This document shows positions 22,451 through 34,291 of a DNA stretch of 54,188 bases, piece after piece; position 1 is the stretch's first letter; the number at the start of each line of letters is the position of its first letter. Below the pieces are notes generated by a model. The model saw only the letters and a program-made list of their open reading frames with translations. It had not been told where the DNA came from and searched no databases. The DNA is from Zygnema cylindricum (Eukaryota; Streptophyta; Zygnematophyceae; Zygnematales; Zygnemataceae). The DNA lies in assembly GCA_037447655.1 (NCBI GenBank), contig JBBHKE010000348.1:1-54188 (forward strand). The letters are read 5' to 3'. Made by a program: the position numbers and the translations under genes.

Positions 22451-23837
22451 CTTGTTTTCCTTCTTTATTTGCTTTTTGTAGAAAAAATCGCTTTGGAACT
22501 TAATTTCTGGCCCAAACTACTGCCAATTATTATGCTTCCTTAATTATTAGGTACTATCGGTTTTGAAATTTCAAGCATATAACAGAAAAAGTATGAACTT
22601 CGGGTAGTCGAGCCCGAATGAGATATGATTGCAAATCAAAGACTATTTTTTCCACTTTTTAAATATCAAGAATCTTCTTTTCTCCTCATTTTCTTTTTTT
22701 TCTTTTTTTTCTTTTTTTTCCTGAAGGAGAATCTTTGTAACTTTCCAAGAACAGGAGCCAAGCGTGGAAACATTCTTTTGAAAGTTACTGGAAACACACG
22801 TGTCAAGCATGGAATCACACTTGTCAAGCATGAAATGCTTCTTCTCGAGAAGAATACGACAACTGTCAGAATACAAAGCAGAACCTGAAAGCGTCATAAT
22901 CTTGCTAGCATGCAGGCTATGTCGAGATTCGCAAAACTTTTTTTTTTTTTTGTTTCTGCTTGATTCCTATTGGTAGGATTCTTTTAGCAAGTTTATTTTT
23001 TGGCTTCACCATTGCACGATTTGGAAAAAGCCTCCAACCTTTTCCTTTTGCAGAGAACTCCAGTTCTTTTCGTGAGCAATTCAAAAACATTGGAACTAAC
23101 AAATTTTAAACTGCATATGCATGTAATTTTTGTTTTTATTTTTTGAGCATAGGCTGATATCCAAAATGTCTCGGATTGGCCGAAGTATAATAACTGTTTT
23201 CGGGCCATCCGAAACATTTGAGATTTGACCGGAAAAAAGTTTTTGGTACAACCGACATGAGCACTTTAAGGCAAAGGACTGACGTACGGAAAATTTCCAA
23301 ACTGGCTGGAGAACGAAAGCAGTTATGGGATCAGCGCTAAAAAAACTTCGTGAGTTACAATAAACAAACATAAAACATTTTATTTTCGCACAATAGCCGC
23401 TTCTACAAACCAGCAGAATAGAACCTAAAAGTACAGTATTGCGAAAAACCTAATTTGAAGTTGTATATTTAAATATCGAGAAAGGAATCAGCGGCGAAAA
23501 AAGAGAAGCGGCGGAAATCTTCCAAATTAAAGAGGTAAAAAAAGCTTCAGTAGCTTTACCTATAACCTCCCTTTACCAACAACCTCTAACTATGAACATT
23601 TCTTTGCCCGAATCAGGCAGGTATACTTTTCTTCTGCAATAATTTTAAATTTTGTAACCAAAGGTTAAGTTTTTGAGCGTCACAGTGGAATAAATCAAAT
23701 TTCCATCTCCTTCATTAATAGGTATTTCATTCAATTTGACCACGACCTTTACTGTGGCTGTAATGTTTTTCGGATTCTCATACTCTATATTAGACCACTA
23801 CAGTGAGTTATTCAGTTAATTAGAATGAACCACACTA
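22451..23837. other. LEA gene 2 promoter and intergenic DNA
   Basis: Upstream of the LEA gene 2 ATG. Contains a T/C-rich tract at about 22675-22725 and CACGTGTC at 22797-22804. No gene was recognised; short open frames on both strands at 22625-23371 appear random. PPR-proximal sequence follows beyond 23.8 kb. Confidence 0.45.
22797..22804 (+). promoter_or_regulatory. CACGTGTC G-box/ABRE-like motif upstream of LEA gene 2
   Basis: The palindromic CACGTG core followed by TC gives ACGTGTC, a strong ABRE variant. It lies about 350 bp upstream of the ATG at 22450. bZIP binding and drought or ABA control are inferences from known LEA promoters. Confidence 0.45.
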
Positions 23838-24030
23838 CACTAATTGCCCATCACTATTAACCACTAACTACTTCGCATCTTCTTCTTTGCACCTAAAATA
23901 ACAAAATAATGTTGACAACACTATTTAAGGAAACAGGACAAGCAACCACGTCTCCCTACCGTACATTAATTAACAATCTGATTTTGCTTGTACATTAATA
24001 ATTCCTTTACACTGATATCAATGGACGGTG
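23838..24030. mobile_element. TA-target MITE, 193 bp
   Basis: The left terminus CACTAATTGCCCATCACTAT and right terminus GATATCAATGGACGGTG are inverted, flanked by TA at 23836-23837 and 24031-24032. Same family as 7742-7941. It lies downstream of the PPR gene. Confidence 0.65.
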
Positions 24031-24375
24031 TACCGGCTTTGTGCTAGTAATTCACTATATAGGATGAACAAATATAATGATTAGAGTCATTGCAACTTCC
24101 ATTGCCACAATGGGAGATCAGAAAAACCAATGGGACACATAATTTCTACGAAGTCAACTATTGGACAGAAAAGGTAGTTTCCATTTAATAGTTTGTCGAT
24201 GAAATGAAATTAATACATAAACAGTAAAGGAATTTAGAACCTAGCTCCCAACCTTGACTTACTTATTCAAGAAAAAAAAAATACTAGACAACACTACCAG
24301 GCTATTGTCGAGGGTACAAAAATAGAATAAACCGCACCAATATATGCACCATTATATTAAACTAACACTACGTAC
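24031..24375. other. PPR gene 3' flank
   Basis: AT-rich sequence expected to contain the 3' UTR and polyadenylation signals of the minus-strand PPR gene. No separate feature was recognised. Confidence 0.4.
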
Positions 24376-27300
24376 TTAAGCCGGCAATCCTTCGGGAACT
24401 TTTAGGCCATCTTCAAACTCAAATACCACATTTGCTGTTCCACTACCTTTACCACTATTTTTCTCTCCTATTAATAACATAACTTCGTCCTTGTCATCCT
24501 CATCGTTACAAGCCTCTAGTAGAGCTCGTCTCGCCCCAGTATCTGCCTGTAATCCAGAATCGACCATCTCTTTAAACATTACATATGCATTATCAAAATC
24601 CTCAGCCTCAGCGTATAATCTAATCATCAAAGAATAGTGTGGAACTCCAGGAGATATTCCGGCTGCCTCCATCTCACTAAACTTCGCTAAAGCCCCATTC
24701 ACATCACAGATTTCACGATAACCATTAATCAAAACACTGTAAGTTGCTTCTGTTGGTTTGATTCTCTGACTCCTCATCCTTCGAAATAAACTCTCGGCTT
24801 TCTCCATCGTCCCCTCACGACAATACGAGTCGATAAGGGCAGTATACGTTTGTACTTGTGGGTATAACCTATTTTTTTAAACCAGGGAAACAACAAAAAG
24901 AAACCAAAAGGGACATGTGAGTCTTAACATAGACAAAACGACCCCTTGTGCTGCCTCATCCCCTTTTTTCCTCTCTACCCTACTCCTTTCTACTCCTTTT
25001 TGTACTTGAGGAGAAGGGCTCACTTTAAAAATTTTCAAATGAAAATTTTCTTTCCTCATGAAATGCAACAAACCAGCCACAGTGACTCATCTTCTAGCAG
25101 ATGTTCCCCTCTCCCCAATAAAATTTTCAATTTTCCCTTTGCTACACATCCAAATTCTTTACTCATCATTTCCTCAAAAAAAAAAATTTACTCACTTCTT
25201 ACTAATCATCTCATCAAAAACAAATTGTGCTTTCTCCGGCTCGCCAGCTTTCCCGTAAGCGTCCACTAAAGCACCATAGGCCACTGCTGTGGGACTGCAA
25301 TTCACAAATAATAAAATAACACGTCCACAAACACCAGATGTCAAAAAACTAAGACTTTCACCCACAAATTTCCTTCACTTCCTGCCATTTGCTTTTCTTT
25401 ACTTATCCACGCCTCTCACTTTTCTCTTTTCTTTATCCACATTTTTTCCTAATTTTCACTTTTCTATATTCATGGTACAAACAAATGTACAAACCGTAGA
25501 CTTCCTATAAGATTACAAAAGTTACCGATCAGTACCGACATTGTTAGCATACGTATTACCCTATTAGAATATAGAGAATGCATGGAACATACCGTATATT
25601 ACAGCAAATCATATCTCTAAAAATTTGCTGAGCTTCTTCAGCTCTTCCTTGACGGCCATAAGCGGTCAGCAAAGAGGTGTAGGTTACCACATCCGGTTGA
25701 AGTCCTGCCTCTTGCATCTGAAAAGAAAAAAAAAAAGACGAAATAAAACGTCGAGTTTTAAAGAGTAAACAAATGCAGCATTTACAACGCCATCATAGTG
25801 CGCGGGTAAAAGATCCTAAAAAAAAGTGGTCTACAATGTTTAAGATGTGATTGTCATTTTACGCAAACAAGTCAGAATAATACAGCAACCAAAAGTAAAA
25901 CATACTACACTGCCCATCGCTAATATGAGTTCATCAGTCTACTTCAAGTGAGTGTTTTTTTGACCAAAATATCCCAAATTAGTGTTAACAACTGTATTTA
26001 GATGTGGCGGTAATGAGGCACATTACAGAACACGATATAATGTAATTAATTCAAATAAAGTGTTAACGCTAATAATTCACTATCTAATAGCAATGGGCCG
26101 TGTAGCATCCTCTTTCTCAGGATTATCCACAAAAACAGGAGAATGAAAACCAAAACAGGCAAAGTAAAAAAAAAGGGAGTCCATATCCAGGAATTATTGT
26201 ACCTGCTGAAATAATAACATCCTACTCTCTCCACATTTTTCAGTGATGTACTTACAGTAAAACTGTCAACAGAATCACTGAAACTTTTGAATCAGACACT
26301 TCCAAATCAGTTTCGGAAATTTTTTTGCTGTCGGTCTTATATTCAGTGAGGTTAAGACTCCCACCTGTCGGAAAATTGATTCAGCTTCACGACTCCTTGA
26401 TTGGCGAGAGTACATATCAATCAATATATTAAAAGTTACCAAAGTGGGTTTATAAGCTCCTCCTTTCATACGCCTATACAATCGAGTGGCGTCATCTGAT
26501 CGTCCATCTCGAGCATAAGCACAAATAATAGTGTTATACATTTGTGAATCGGGAAGTAAGTCCTCCGATTCTGACGCACACAGTTTAGCGAACAACTCTT
26601 CCATTTCCGGAAACATTTTCGCCTGCAAAATTCACCCATAAAAAAAGTTTTTTATGATTTTTTGCTGTTTTTGCGGGGGGTTTTCGGCTGACCACAGGCA
26701 GCCATGTTTTCCTTGGCCTTTGACATCTAGCCAATGGGAAAATATCAATCAAAACAAACAAAAAAACGCGGTTTATTAAACAGACTGAACAAGGGGTAAA
26801 AGACAAATGGCGATTTAAAAAAACCTTTTTTGATTCGTCCCTTACAATAAATGTTGGCAACATGCTAAATCCATCCACTGGTAAGTGACCGACAAATGGC
26901 TGCAAATCTCTCTTTATTTTTCTTGTATTTTGCAAACAAATAGTGTTTTTGGCAACATGCTAAATCCATACACTGTAAGTGACCGACAAACGGCTGTGAA
27001 TCTCTCTTTAATTTTCTTGTATCTTGCAAACAAATAGTGTTTTCACTATTTTATTTTTAGTCTGGAATTTCACTTAACAGTATTTTTGGGCCTTCCAAGC
27101 CGTGCAAAAGAACAATTGCAGCTCAAATAACCTCCAGCTTTTAGACAGTCAAATGATATTTTGTTCAACACACAATATGCATGAAAACATATTATAGAAA
27201 GTCACCCTTACATGACTATATGCTTGCAAAAGTGTCTGATATGTCACACGCGATGGAGAGGGTCCCGTTGTCTCCATCCTTCGTAACAAAGCCTCAGCCT

Positions 27301-28703
27301 CTCTGAACAAATTTTGTCTTGTATGTGCCTCGATAAGAGCAGTAAATGCCACTTTGTTTGGATTTAGTCCTGCGGCAATAATCCTGTTGAAAGTACTTTG
27401 TGCCTCTGAAACTTTCCCCAATTTGGCATATGCTGACACTAAAATAGAATAACTGTAAAGGTCCCACTTCCACCAGTCGTCCTTTCGTAACCACTCCATG
27501 ACCTGCATGCTCCAGTAAAGAAATTGAGGACAAGGTTTGAAAAGGAATTCTGTTGCCTCCTTGATGGCGTTATAACAGAAGAAGATGGCGAACAGATGAA
27601 GAAATGGTAAACAAAAAAAGAGTTGGTAAACAGAAGATGATAGTTAACGAAAGAGTGATAGCAAACAAAAGAAGACGGAAATCAGAAGAAGATGGTACGT
27701 TAGTATGAACCAGACAAATATGAAACAAAAGAAAAGATAGTAAACGGAGAAAGGTGGTAAACAGAAGAAGATGGTGTAGAGTGGAAGCGATGGTAAACAA
27801 AAGAAAAGAAAGTGTGTATGGTGGTATAAAACAGAAGACGATAAAACCGAAGAAGGGATCGTAGGAAGATGGTAAACGGAATAAAATGGTATGATGGTAT
27901 GAAACAGAAAAGGAAAAGGGAGAGGTGGAGCGAGAGGGAGAGGAGAGGAGAGGGCGAGGGAGCGGGAGTGGGAGAGGGAGAGGAAGTGGGAGAGGGAGAG
28001 GGAAGTGCTGCAATGCTGCAAAGCAAAGCACGCAAAAGAGTGAGAAGGAGAGGGAGAGGGAGAGGGAGAGGGAAGATGAAATAGAAGAAGAGAAGGTGAA
28101 TGGAAGATTATGGCGGTATACCTCGATGATTGACTTCCACATCTTCTTCTTCTTCAGTTCCATAATAACGCCAGATATCAATCCTTTCGACCGTTCCCTA
28201 GTGAGAACCGGAACGGCTCTTCCTAACCGTTCAATTTCCCTAACGGCTGTCTCAACCGCTAACTGTTTCTCACTCTTCTCTCCCTCCACCTCCTTAGGCC
28301 AAGTGACAGGACCAGCTCCTACTTTCACTTTCTTCACTTTATGCATTTTGGAAACAATCGTCAAAGAAAAACCTTTTCCCCTTTCAGGAACCTCATTGTT
28401 CCGTCCATTGTCCTTTTTATTCTCCTTTTCATTATTTTTTCCATTGTCCCTATTATTGTACTTTTTATCGTCCCTTTCCTCTTTGAAAAGTATAGGCAAT
28501 CTGATTCCTCCGTTGGTGAATTTGGGAGTTTCACCTTTAATGAAAATTGAAATAATTTTGTTAACTTTTTTAGTTTTTCTATCACTACCGATTGGTCCCC
28601 GAGTTCCGGATTGGACTATAAATGGCAAATTATAAACGGCATTATTTGAAATAGAGGGGATAGAATTCAGGGTTTTAGGGTTTTGCAATTTTAAGGTTTG
28701 CAT
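24376..28703 (-). CDS. P-class PPR protein (At3g59040-like), 6 exons, 615 aa
   Basis: Exons in gene order: 28703-28122, 27502-27212, 26622-26365, 25717-25593, 25294-25196, 24868-24376 (TAA). Intron phases are 0, 0, 0, 2, 2, all GT-AG. Residues 1-60 are low in acidic residues and Ser/Asn/Lys-containing, compatible with a chloroplast or mitochondrial transit peptide. Residues about 77-107 form an Asn/Asp/Lys/Glu-rich low-complexity stretch. Residues about 173-205 (SKGLISGVIMELKKKKMW, then VMEWLRKDDWW) match the conserved pre-repeat region I remember from Arabidopsis At3g59040. About ten 35-residue PPR motifs follow to residue about 580 (for example VTYTSLLTAYGRQGRAEEA, TYSVLINGY), ending near EVMLLIGE. 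No DYW or E domain is present, so it is P-class. Such proteins bind organellar RNA one base per repeat and aid stability, splicing or translation; the target is unknown. The start is the ATG preceding MQTLKLQNP; a more upstream in-frame ATG at 28808 and a possible 5' UTR acceptor near 28733 are alternatives. Confidence 0.87.
25908..26102. mobile_element. TA-target MITE inside PPR intron 3, 195 bp
   Basis: The left terminus CACTGCCCATCGCTAATATG and right terminus TCTAATAGCAATGGGCCGTG are inverted, flanked by TA at 25906-25907 and 26103-26104. It lies wholly within the intron between exons 3 and 4. Confidence 0.8.
26856..27045. repeat. 95-bp tandem duplication in PPR intron 2
   Basis: Two adjacent copies offset by 95 bp share GGCAACATGCTAAATCCA, GTAAGTGACCGACAAA and TTGCAAACAAATAGTGTTTT with few differences. 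Recent duplication, non-coding. Confidence 0.9.
27546..28085. repeat. Minisatellite and purine/pyrimidine tract in PPR intron 1
   Basis: Bases 27555-27900 are built of degenerate copies of GGTAAACAGAAGAAGATGGT. Bases 27905-28085 are nearly pure purine on the plus strand (GAGAGGGAGAGG words), so pyrimidine-rich on the gene strand. Together they fill almost the whole 619-bp intron. Any open frame through here is a composition artefact. Confidence 0.88.
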
Positions 28704-29958
28704 GGCTGGAGTAGTTTGAACGGAGAATTTCCTGCAATCATTTAACCAGTACAAGAATTTTAAATTAGGTTTTTTTTTTTTTTTACCATTTCTTTCGTTA
28801 AAAAACATAAAATATCAAGTAATCACAACATGTCGTTAGGAAGTTAATGTAATGAATATAAATATAAAAAAAGTATAGAAATGAATGGAAATTAGGGAGC
28901 TGATGAGCAAAAATTGGCTAAACAAACCAAGATAAAATACAAAACAAAAGAAAAAAGAAGAATATATACACAGATGTGAAAAAAAAATCAGTACAGCAAC
29001 AAAAAAAAAACATAAAACAAATAGTTGGACAAAACAAAACAAAAAAAAAAAAAATCGACAAAATTCCTTAATTCTTACCCTAAAACAGCCTCTCCATTGC
29101 CTCCTATTAAACGCATAGACGACATTTCACACTAGACGACAAAAAAAGCTAAAAAAGAAAACAATGTACTAAATCTTTTCCTTTCGTCCTTCTATAAGTG
29201 AAGGAAGATACTCTGAATAAAAAAGTAACCGAGCTTTCGTGCTTAAGCTAAGAAAAAAGGAATATAAGGACCCATGAAAAGGAAAAAATAAAAAGAAAAA
29301 TAAAATTTTTGGAGCTTACAGCTTTCCTCTGACGGAATGTGAATCAAAGAGAAAGAAAAATAACTAAAAAAAACTGGATACGAAGCACAACGTGTGTTAA
29401 TGCTTTTTCGCCACTTAACACATTTCTCTCGTGCACACATGCCATAATTTTAATCCGACGGTTGCGACTAAAACGTAAGGTTCTCCACCTTCCGATTGGC
29501 GTTCTCCAATCGAAAATCGGTCAGGTGTGCACGTAGAAAATAATTTTGAGTAGTGAAAAAAACACAACAGTAATAGCGGTACAAGTTGTAGTTTACACCT
29601 CGACCTCAAACCCCCGTCTAAAGGCAAAAGCTTTGGAAACCTTAAAGCAGCCGCCTTCTTCCAAAAGGACCAAAACCAAAATCAGCAGATATTTCCGTAC
29701 ATAAAGAGCAAATCCACAAAAAAGTACCGTACGGTAGATAAAGCGACCCGGTAAAGTTCCTGATCCACAGTAAATAGAAGAGACGATGGAGATGCTGTTT
29801 ATCCGTACGATACATAGTGAAGCGTCAATGTTTTCTTCGCCACACATGTCCAATTTCCGTTTAAAGACCGCCAATCGAAGGTAGGGTCGATCGACGCATG
29901 GTAACCGTCGGATTGATAATTCGACAAGGGTAGAGAAAAAATGAAAAAGGATGATTAC
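28704..29958. other. PPR upstream region and A-rich intergenic DNA
   Basis: Contains the PPR promoter and possibly a 5' UTR intron. Bases 28800-29060 are A-rich. A weak MITE-like pair may bound 29381-29588 (TA, CGAAGCACAACGTGTG; TAATAGCGGTACAAGTTG, TA), but it is too diverged to call. No gene was recognised. Confidence 0.4.
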
Positions 29959-31463
29959 TAGTGTTGGGTATCGGGTAAATTCATATCGCGATAATTTCCA
30001 TATTCGATATATTTAATATCGATGGAGCAGAATCCTCGATATATTTTACCGAGACCAACATAAATTATCGCGATATATATCGCGATGCATAGTACTTTTT
30101 TAATTTAATATTTTATATTTCTATATAATATGTAAATTTAGCGAAAAAGACAAATTGTCTGATACGCCACGTACAACGTGATTTTCGTTCCGTGACTTAA
30201 AGGTAGACGCCGCAAAATGTAACCGACAAAAAAGTACTAGTTCTGTAATTCATATAATTACTTAGGGTGTCTCTATGTACTTCAAACTTAGAGATTTTTT
30301 TTTGTTTTTTAGCGCAGATCCGGCGGACCCGGATTTCGGGTGTGCCTATGTGTACCAAACGAAATTGTCACTTAAGGGCGTGACGATTGTATACGTCGAC
30401 AAAGCCCGTGACGGCTGTCAACGTCTACAATCTATGATGACGCACGTTATTTTTCGTAACTGCTTGTGACGTCGCGTGACTTTTCGTGACATTGTAGACC
30501 TACAGCCCTCCAACCTGTGCCGTTTCACGGTTGAAGAAGATGCGTTTTGCCTTTGCGTCTATTGTCGCGGCTCGACGTGAAATGGCATAGGAACCTTAGA
30601 GACCCCTGCAAAAAAAAAATCCGTACCGGATGGAAACTGACAAAACAAAACAAGCGTGTACTTCTCTTTGTCGTATTGGACAAAAATGGACAAAACATAG
30701 CGAATCGTGTACACTTCCACGTCGCTTGAATTCGTTTGAAGTTTTTGAACAAAACATTACACGTGCGAATACGTGTTCCTATTTGTTTATAGAAAATCCC
30801 TAATTTTAAAACACATCGGCCCTGTATTTTAAAGATAAGGTTGAAGATGACGTTTTTTGTCGTCGAAGTGGGTCGAAAAACACAAGACGACAACATGTAG
30901 TACATTTTAAATTCGATGATGACGCAAAATGTACTTCTCTTTTTTTCTATTTTATTGTACGGTTGAAACTTACGCGGTACGGCTCTAAGTTTTTCAGGAA
31001 AACGACAGAAAAAAACCCTTACTTAAGCACACAGAGACGCACCCTTATTTGGGGTATGGTTACATCAGGAGGTCTCTGTAATAGTACGGACAGCAACATT
31101 TCTGTATTACAGAGGCCTCGGTTACATCGCGTATCATCTGTAAACAAGTTTTTACATACGTGTTTTGATTTGAGTGGTTCCTTGTAATCGACGATCAAAT
31201 CTCTAAAATCGTCAAATATTTGAAAACCGACCATTTTCGATTAGAAATCCGTACTTGCGTATTATGTACGTGTACTTCGCAAGTGTACCGCGACAATGTA
31301 CCTCAGAGATCTCCTTCACTCTGTTGAAAAACCGTATTTCTTGTCGGCAAAAATTTTACGGTCACCTTGTCCCGAAGTCACGTGACTTTGGAGACCTGTG
31401 AAAAAATTTTAATGCCTCGATAAATTGGCGATATATCGCGATATTTTAAGTTTCATACCACTA
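29959..31463. mobile_element. hAT-like element with TAGTGTTGGGTAT termini, long copy (about 1.5 kb)
   Basis: Begins TAGTGTTGGGTATCGGG and ends near CATACCACTA (31463), a degenerate inverted terminus. Internally it carries ATCGCGATATATATCGCGAT-type palindromes near the left end. Bases 29959-30264 and about 31044-31420 match 32025-32330 and 32330-32690 of the short copy. Between them are about 780 bp unique to this copy with no recognised transposase. The flanking 8-mers do not match, so the target duplication has decayed. Confidence 0.7.
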
Positions 31464-31534
31464 CGACCACGCGAAATACAACAAATATGATTATACCACG
31501 TGTCTCTTTTCATTACATCAAAATTGGAACATAA

Positions 31535-31701
31535 CAAAGCCAATCAAAACTCAAATCACTCAACGGCTCACAATCTTACACAAAAAAAATGACAATCAAT
31601 TATAGTTGTCACCAGAGACGCCAATCGAAACTCAAAACACTCAACGGCTCAAGATCTAACACAAAATAAATCGACGGTCAATTTTTGTTGTCACCAGAGA
31701 C
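31535..31701. repeat. ~83-bp tandem duplication
   Basis: Two head-to-tail copies share CCAATC(A/G)AAACTCAAA, CACTCAACGGCTCA and GTTGTCACCAGAGACG. Non-coding, between two transposon-derived segments. Confidence 0.85.
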
Positions 31702-31769
31702 GAAGGTGACTACAATGCTTTTCCCTTTTAGAAAAAGGGCAAAGCAAAAACGACTGTGCGCAGCACTTT

Positions 31770-31985
31770 TATTTACATGTGGTTGCCGCAGTTTTGTTAC
31801 TGTAAACCTTCGCTGGTCGTGTGAATTGCTCATTTTATTATAACGGTCGACGTTCGCAAGCGCGGCAAAATTTTAAGCGGTTGTAACAATATTTTGAAAG
31901 TCAACGCTGTCGAACAGATTGACCGTCAAATTTATACTCAACAGTACTTTACTTGTACCATTGTGTAATTAAAAAGTACAATCTT
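31770..31985 (+). repeat. Dispersed repeat Y, copy 1
   Basis: Contains GGTTGCCGCAGTTTTGTTAC, GTAAACCT, ACGGTCGACGTTCGCAAGCG and GATTGACCGTCAAAT in the same order as copies at about 36525-36700 (reverse) and 44833-45060. It appears to be an unnamed transposon-derived family without recognised coding. Confidence 0.75.
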
Positions 31986-32024
31986 TCACAAAATGAAGTA
32001 AGTGAATGTGTGCAACCAAAATAG

Positions 32025-32851
32025 TAGTGTTGGGTATTGGGTAAATTCATATCGCGATAATTTCGATATTCGATATATCGAATATCGATCGAGCAGAATC
32101 CTCGATGTATCGTACCGAGACCAACATAAATTATCGCGATATATATCGCGATATATAGTATTTTTTAATTTAGTATTTTATATTTCTATATAATATGTAA
32201 ATTTAGCGAAAAAGACAACTTGTCTGGTACGCCACGTACGACGTGATTTTCGTTCCGTGACTTAAAGATCGACGCCGCAAAATGTAACCGACAAAAAAGT
32301 ACTAGTTCTGTAATTCATATAATTACTTATTTGGGGTATGGTTACATCAGGAGGTCTCTGTAATAGTACAGACAGCAACATTTCTGTATAACAGAGGCCT
32401 CGGTTACATCGTGTATCGTCTATAAACAAGTATTTACATACGTGCTTTGATTTGAGTGGTTCCTTGTAATTGACGATCAAATCTCTAAAATCGTCAAATA
32501 TTTGAAAACCGACCATTTTCGATTAGAAATCCGTACTTGCGTATTATGTACGTGTACTTCGCAAGTGTACCGCGACAATGTACCTCAGAGATCTCCTTCA
32601 CTCTGTTGAAAAACCGTATTTCTTGTCGGCAAAAATTTTACGGTCACCTTGTCCCGAAGTCACGTGACTTTGGAGACCTGTGAAAATTTTCATTTTTTTT
32701 TTATGCCTCGATACATTGTCGATACGATATATTGGCGATGTATCACAATATTTTCATTTTCGATATATCGAAGCGATATATCGATTATAGGGTGCCTAAA
32801 AATCGATATATATATCGAATATCGGCAAAAGGTCCTCTATACCCAACACTA
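32025..32851. mobile_element. hAT-like MITE with TAGTGTTGGGTAT termini, 827 bp
   Basis: Starts TAGTGTTGGGTATTGGG and ends ATACCCAACACTA at 32851. It is flanked by a perfect 8-bp duplication CAAAATAG (32017-32024 and 32852-32859). Palindromic CGATATAT/ATATATCG words lie at both subterminal ends. Compared with 29959-31463 it lacks about 780 internal bp. The 8-bp duplication and TA-starting inverted termini fit hAT. No coding capacity. Confidence 0.9.
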
Positions 32852-32859
32852 CAAAATAG

Positions 32860-33947
32860 TCACTGCCATGATCAATTCCCTAATCCAAATAGTACAACAC
32901 AGTACTGTTTCAGTGTTTTGGATTGTAACATTATTTTGAATAACCAGTAATTGCGACATTGCAGTTCCTTATCAACAAGAATTATTATATTTGTTATTTA
33001 CCATTTCCTCTTGAACGAGATGGGAAGTATAACTTTGACCCTAACTACTTATTGATACATACTCGCATTCTTCAAACTATTTCGTGAATGTCAATAACAT
33101 TTGTTTTTTATGCGGTTCACAGACGTAACTGCGACAAAACAAGTTCAAAGGTTACGACGTACGACTGTCAGCGACCTGTAGCCAAATAGCGGCCTTGAGA
33201 GTTTGAAAGCCCGCTTGGGGCGGCATTGGAATGCGAACCAATCAGATTCCGTTTCGCTATCGGGACGTACACGCTAAAAGTAGGCCTAGGGGCGTTTTTT
33301 TTTCCGGACGCTTTTGTAACAGTTGTGTGTACGACAGCGAAACAGATTTCCATCTGTTCTTGATGTAATGCCGCCTTTTGTCCATGTGCGCTATTTTGTC
33401 GTGATTATCACAATCTTCCCCTTTAGATTCTTTGTCGTTTCTGACACAAAGCCTTCGGGCTTTGCCAGTATTCGATTTTCGTACAGGGAAAGGTACAGTA
33501 CTGTACTGTAGCTTTGCATCTATTGGACTGGCCATAGAGTGCGGAAACGCACGAAATGCGCAATACGGTATGGAAATTTCCGCACAGTGATCTCAACGAC
33601 CGTCGACACGTCAACATACTAAATCTACGCCGTGATATTCAAACCGATTTGTCGTTTCGTGGAGTCCAGAGTGCAGTGTAGCAGGAAATTCAAAGTTGAC
33701 GGCATGAAACAGAATACGCAATTTGCAGGAGAATTAAACGCTACAGTACTGTACGGTCCAGTGGGGCTGTGTGTAAATAAACCTGCAAAAAAATTGCTGT
33801 GGCCGGCAGGTGCCGGCTGGCAAAAGGTTGTACGGAGGTGGAAGCTGTGTTTTCGTCTGACAATGAAAATGGTCTCGCCCAGGTTTCTCGTACGGATGCA
33901 GTCATTACACCTTAGTGTTTAATCATTGTGGGATATCCATCGGGTTA
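32860..33947. other. Unassigned intergenic DNA
   Basis: A relatively GC-rich, GTAC-rich stretch with several short open frames on both strands (for example 33632-33922, +). None resembles a protein I recognise. It could be old transposon or coding debris. Confidence 0.4.
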
Positions 33948-34289
33948 CACCGTTAATCGCTATTAATTTTATTTTTTCGTTACGTGGGGTTATACCCGAT
34001 GGAAGGATTCACAGAGTTTTATACCGGTGTTAACAAGTAAAGCTCAATGTGACGTGGCTGATTTTGAATTGTTTACATGATGGTTAATTATCTAATATCA
34101 TAAACGTTATTCCCTGGTGAAAGGGTAGAAAAATCCGGCCCATCTTCATTAGCGTTAAGAATTTATTAGTGTTGATGCAAAATTATAAAAATTATACTCA
34201 AATAGTGTTCTTCACACTATTTTATGGTTTTAAGCCAAAAAAAGGAAGCAACCTGACAAGTTGTATTAACTATAATCACCATGGGCGTG
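33948..34289. mobile_element. TA-target MITE, 342 bp
   Basis: The left terminus CACCGTTAATCGCTATTAA and right terminus AACTATAATCACCATGGGCG (then TG) are inverted, flanked by TA at 33946-33947 and 34290-34291. Longer than most members of the family in this window. Confidence 0.6.
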
Positions 34290-34291
34290 TA

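Noticed and set aside
25203-25207. Splice donor ATTA|GTAAGA for PPR exon 5
   Set aside because: It puts exon 6 out of frame; the GTGAGT donor ending the exon at 25196 joins perfectly to LYPQVQTY.
27644-28035. Ser/Leu/Pro-rich open frames on the minus strand (up to 125 codons) that could extend PPR exon 1
   Set aside because: They arise from the CT-rich tract in PPR intron 1. The PPR protein continues cleanly from GAG at 28122 to GTCATGGAG at 27502.
28655-28690. TTTTAGGG-like words suggesting interstitial telomere repeats (also near 46210 and 48170)
   Set aside because: Only one or two irregular units each, partly inside the PPR coding exon; no tandem array.
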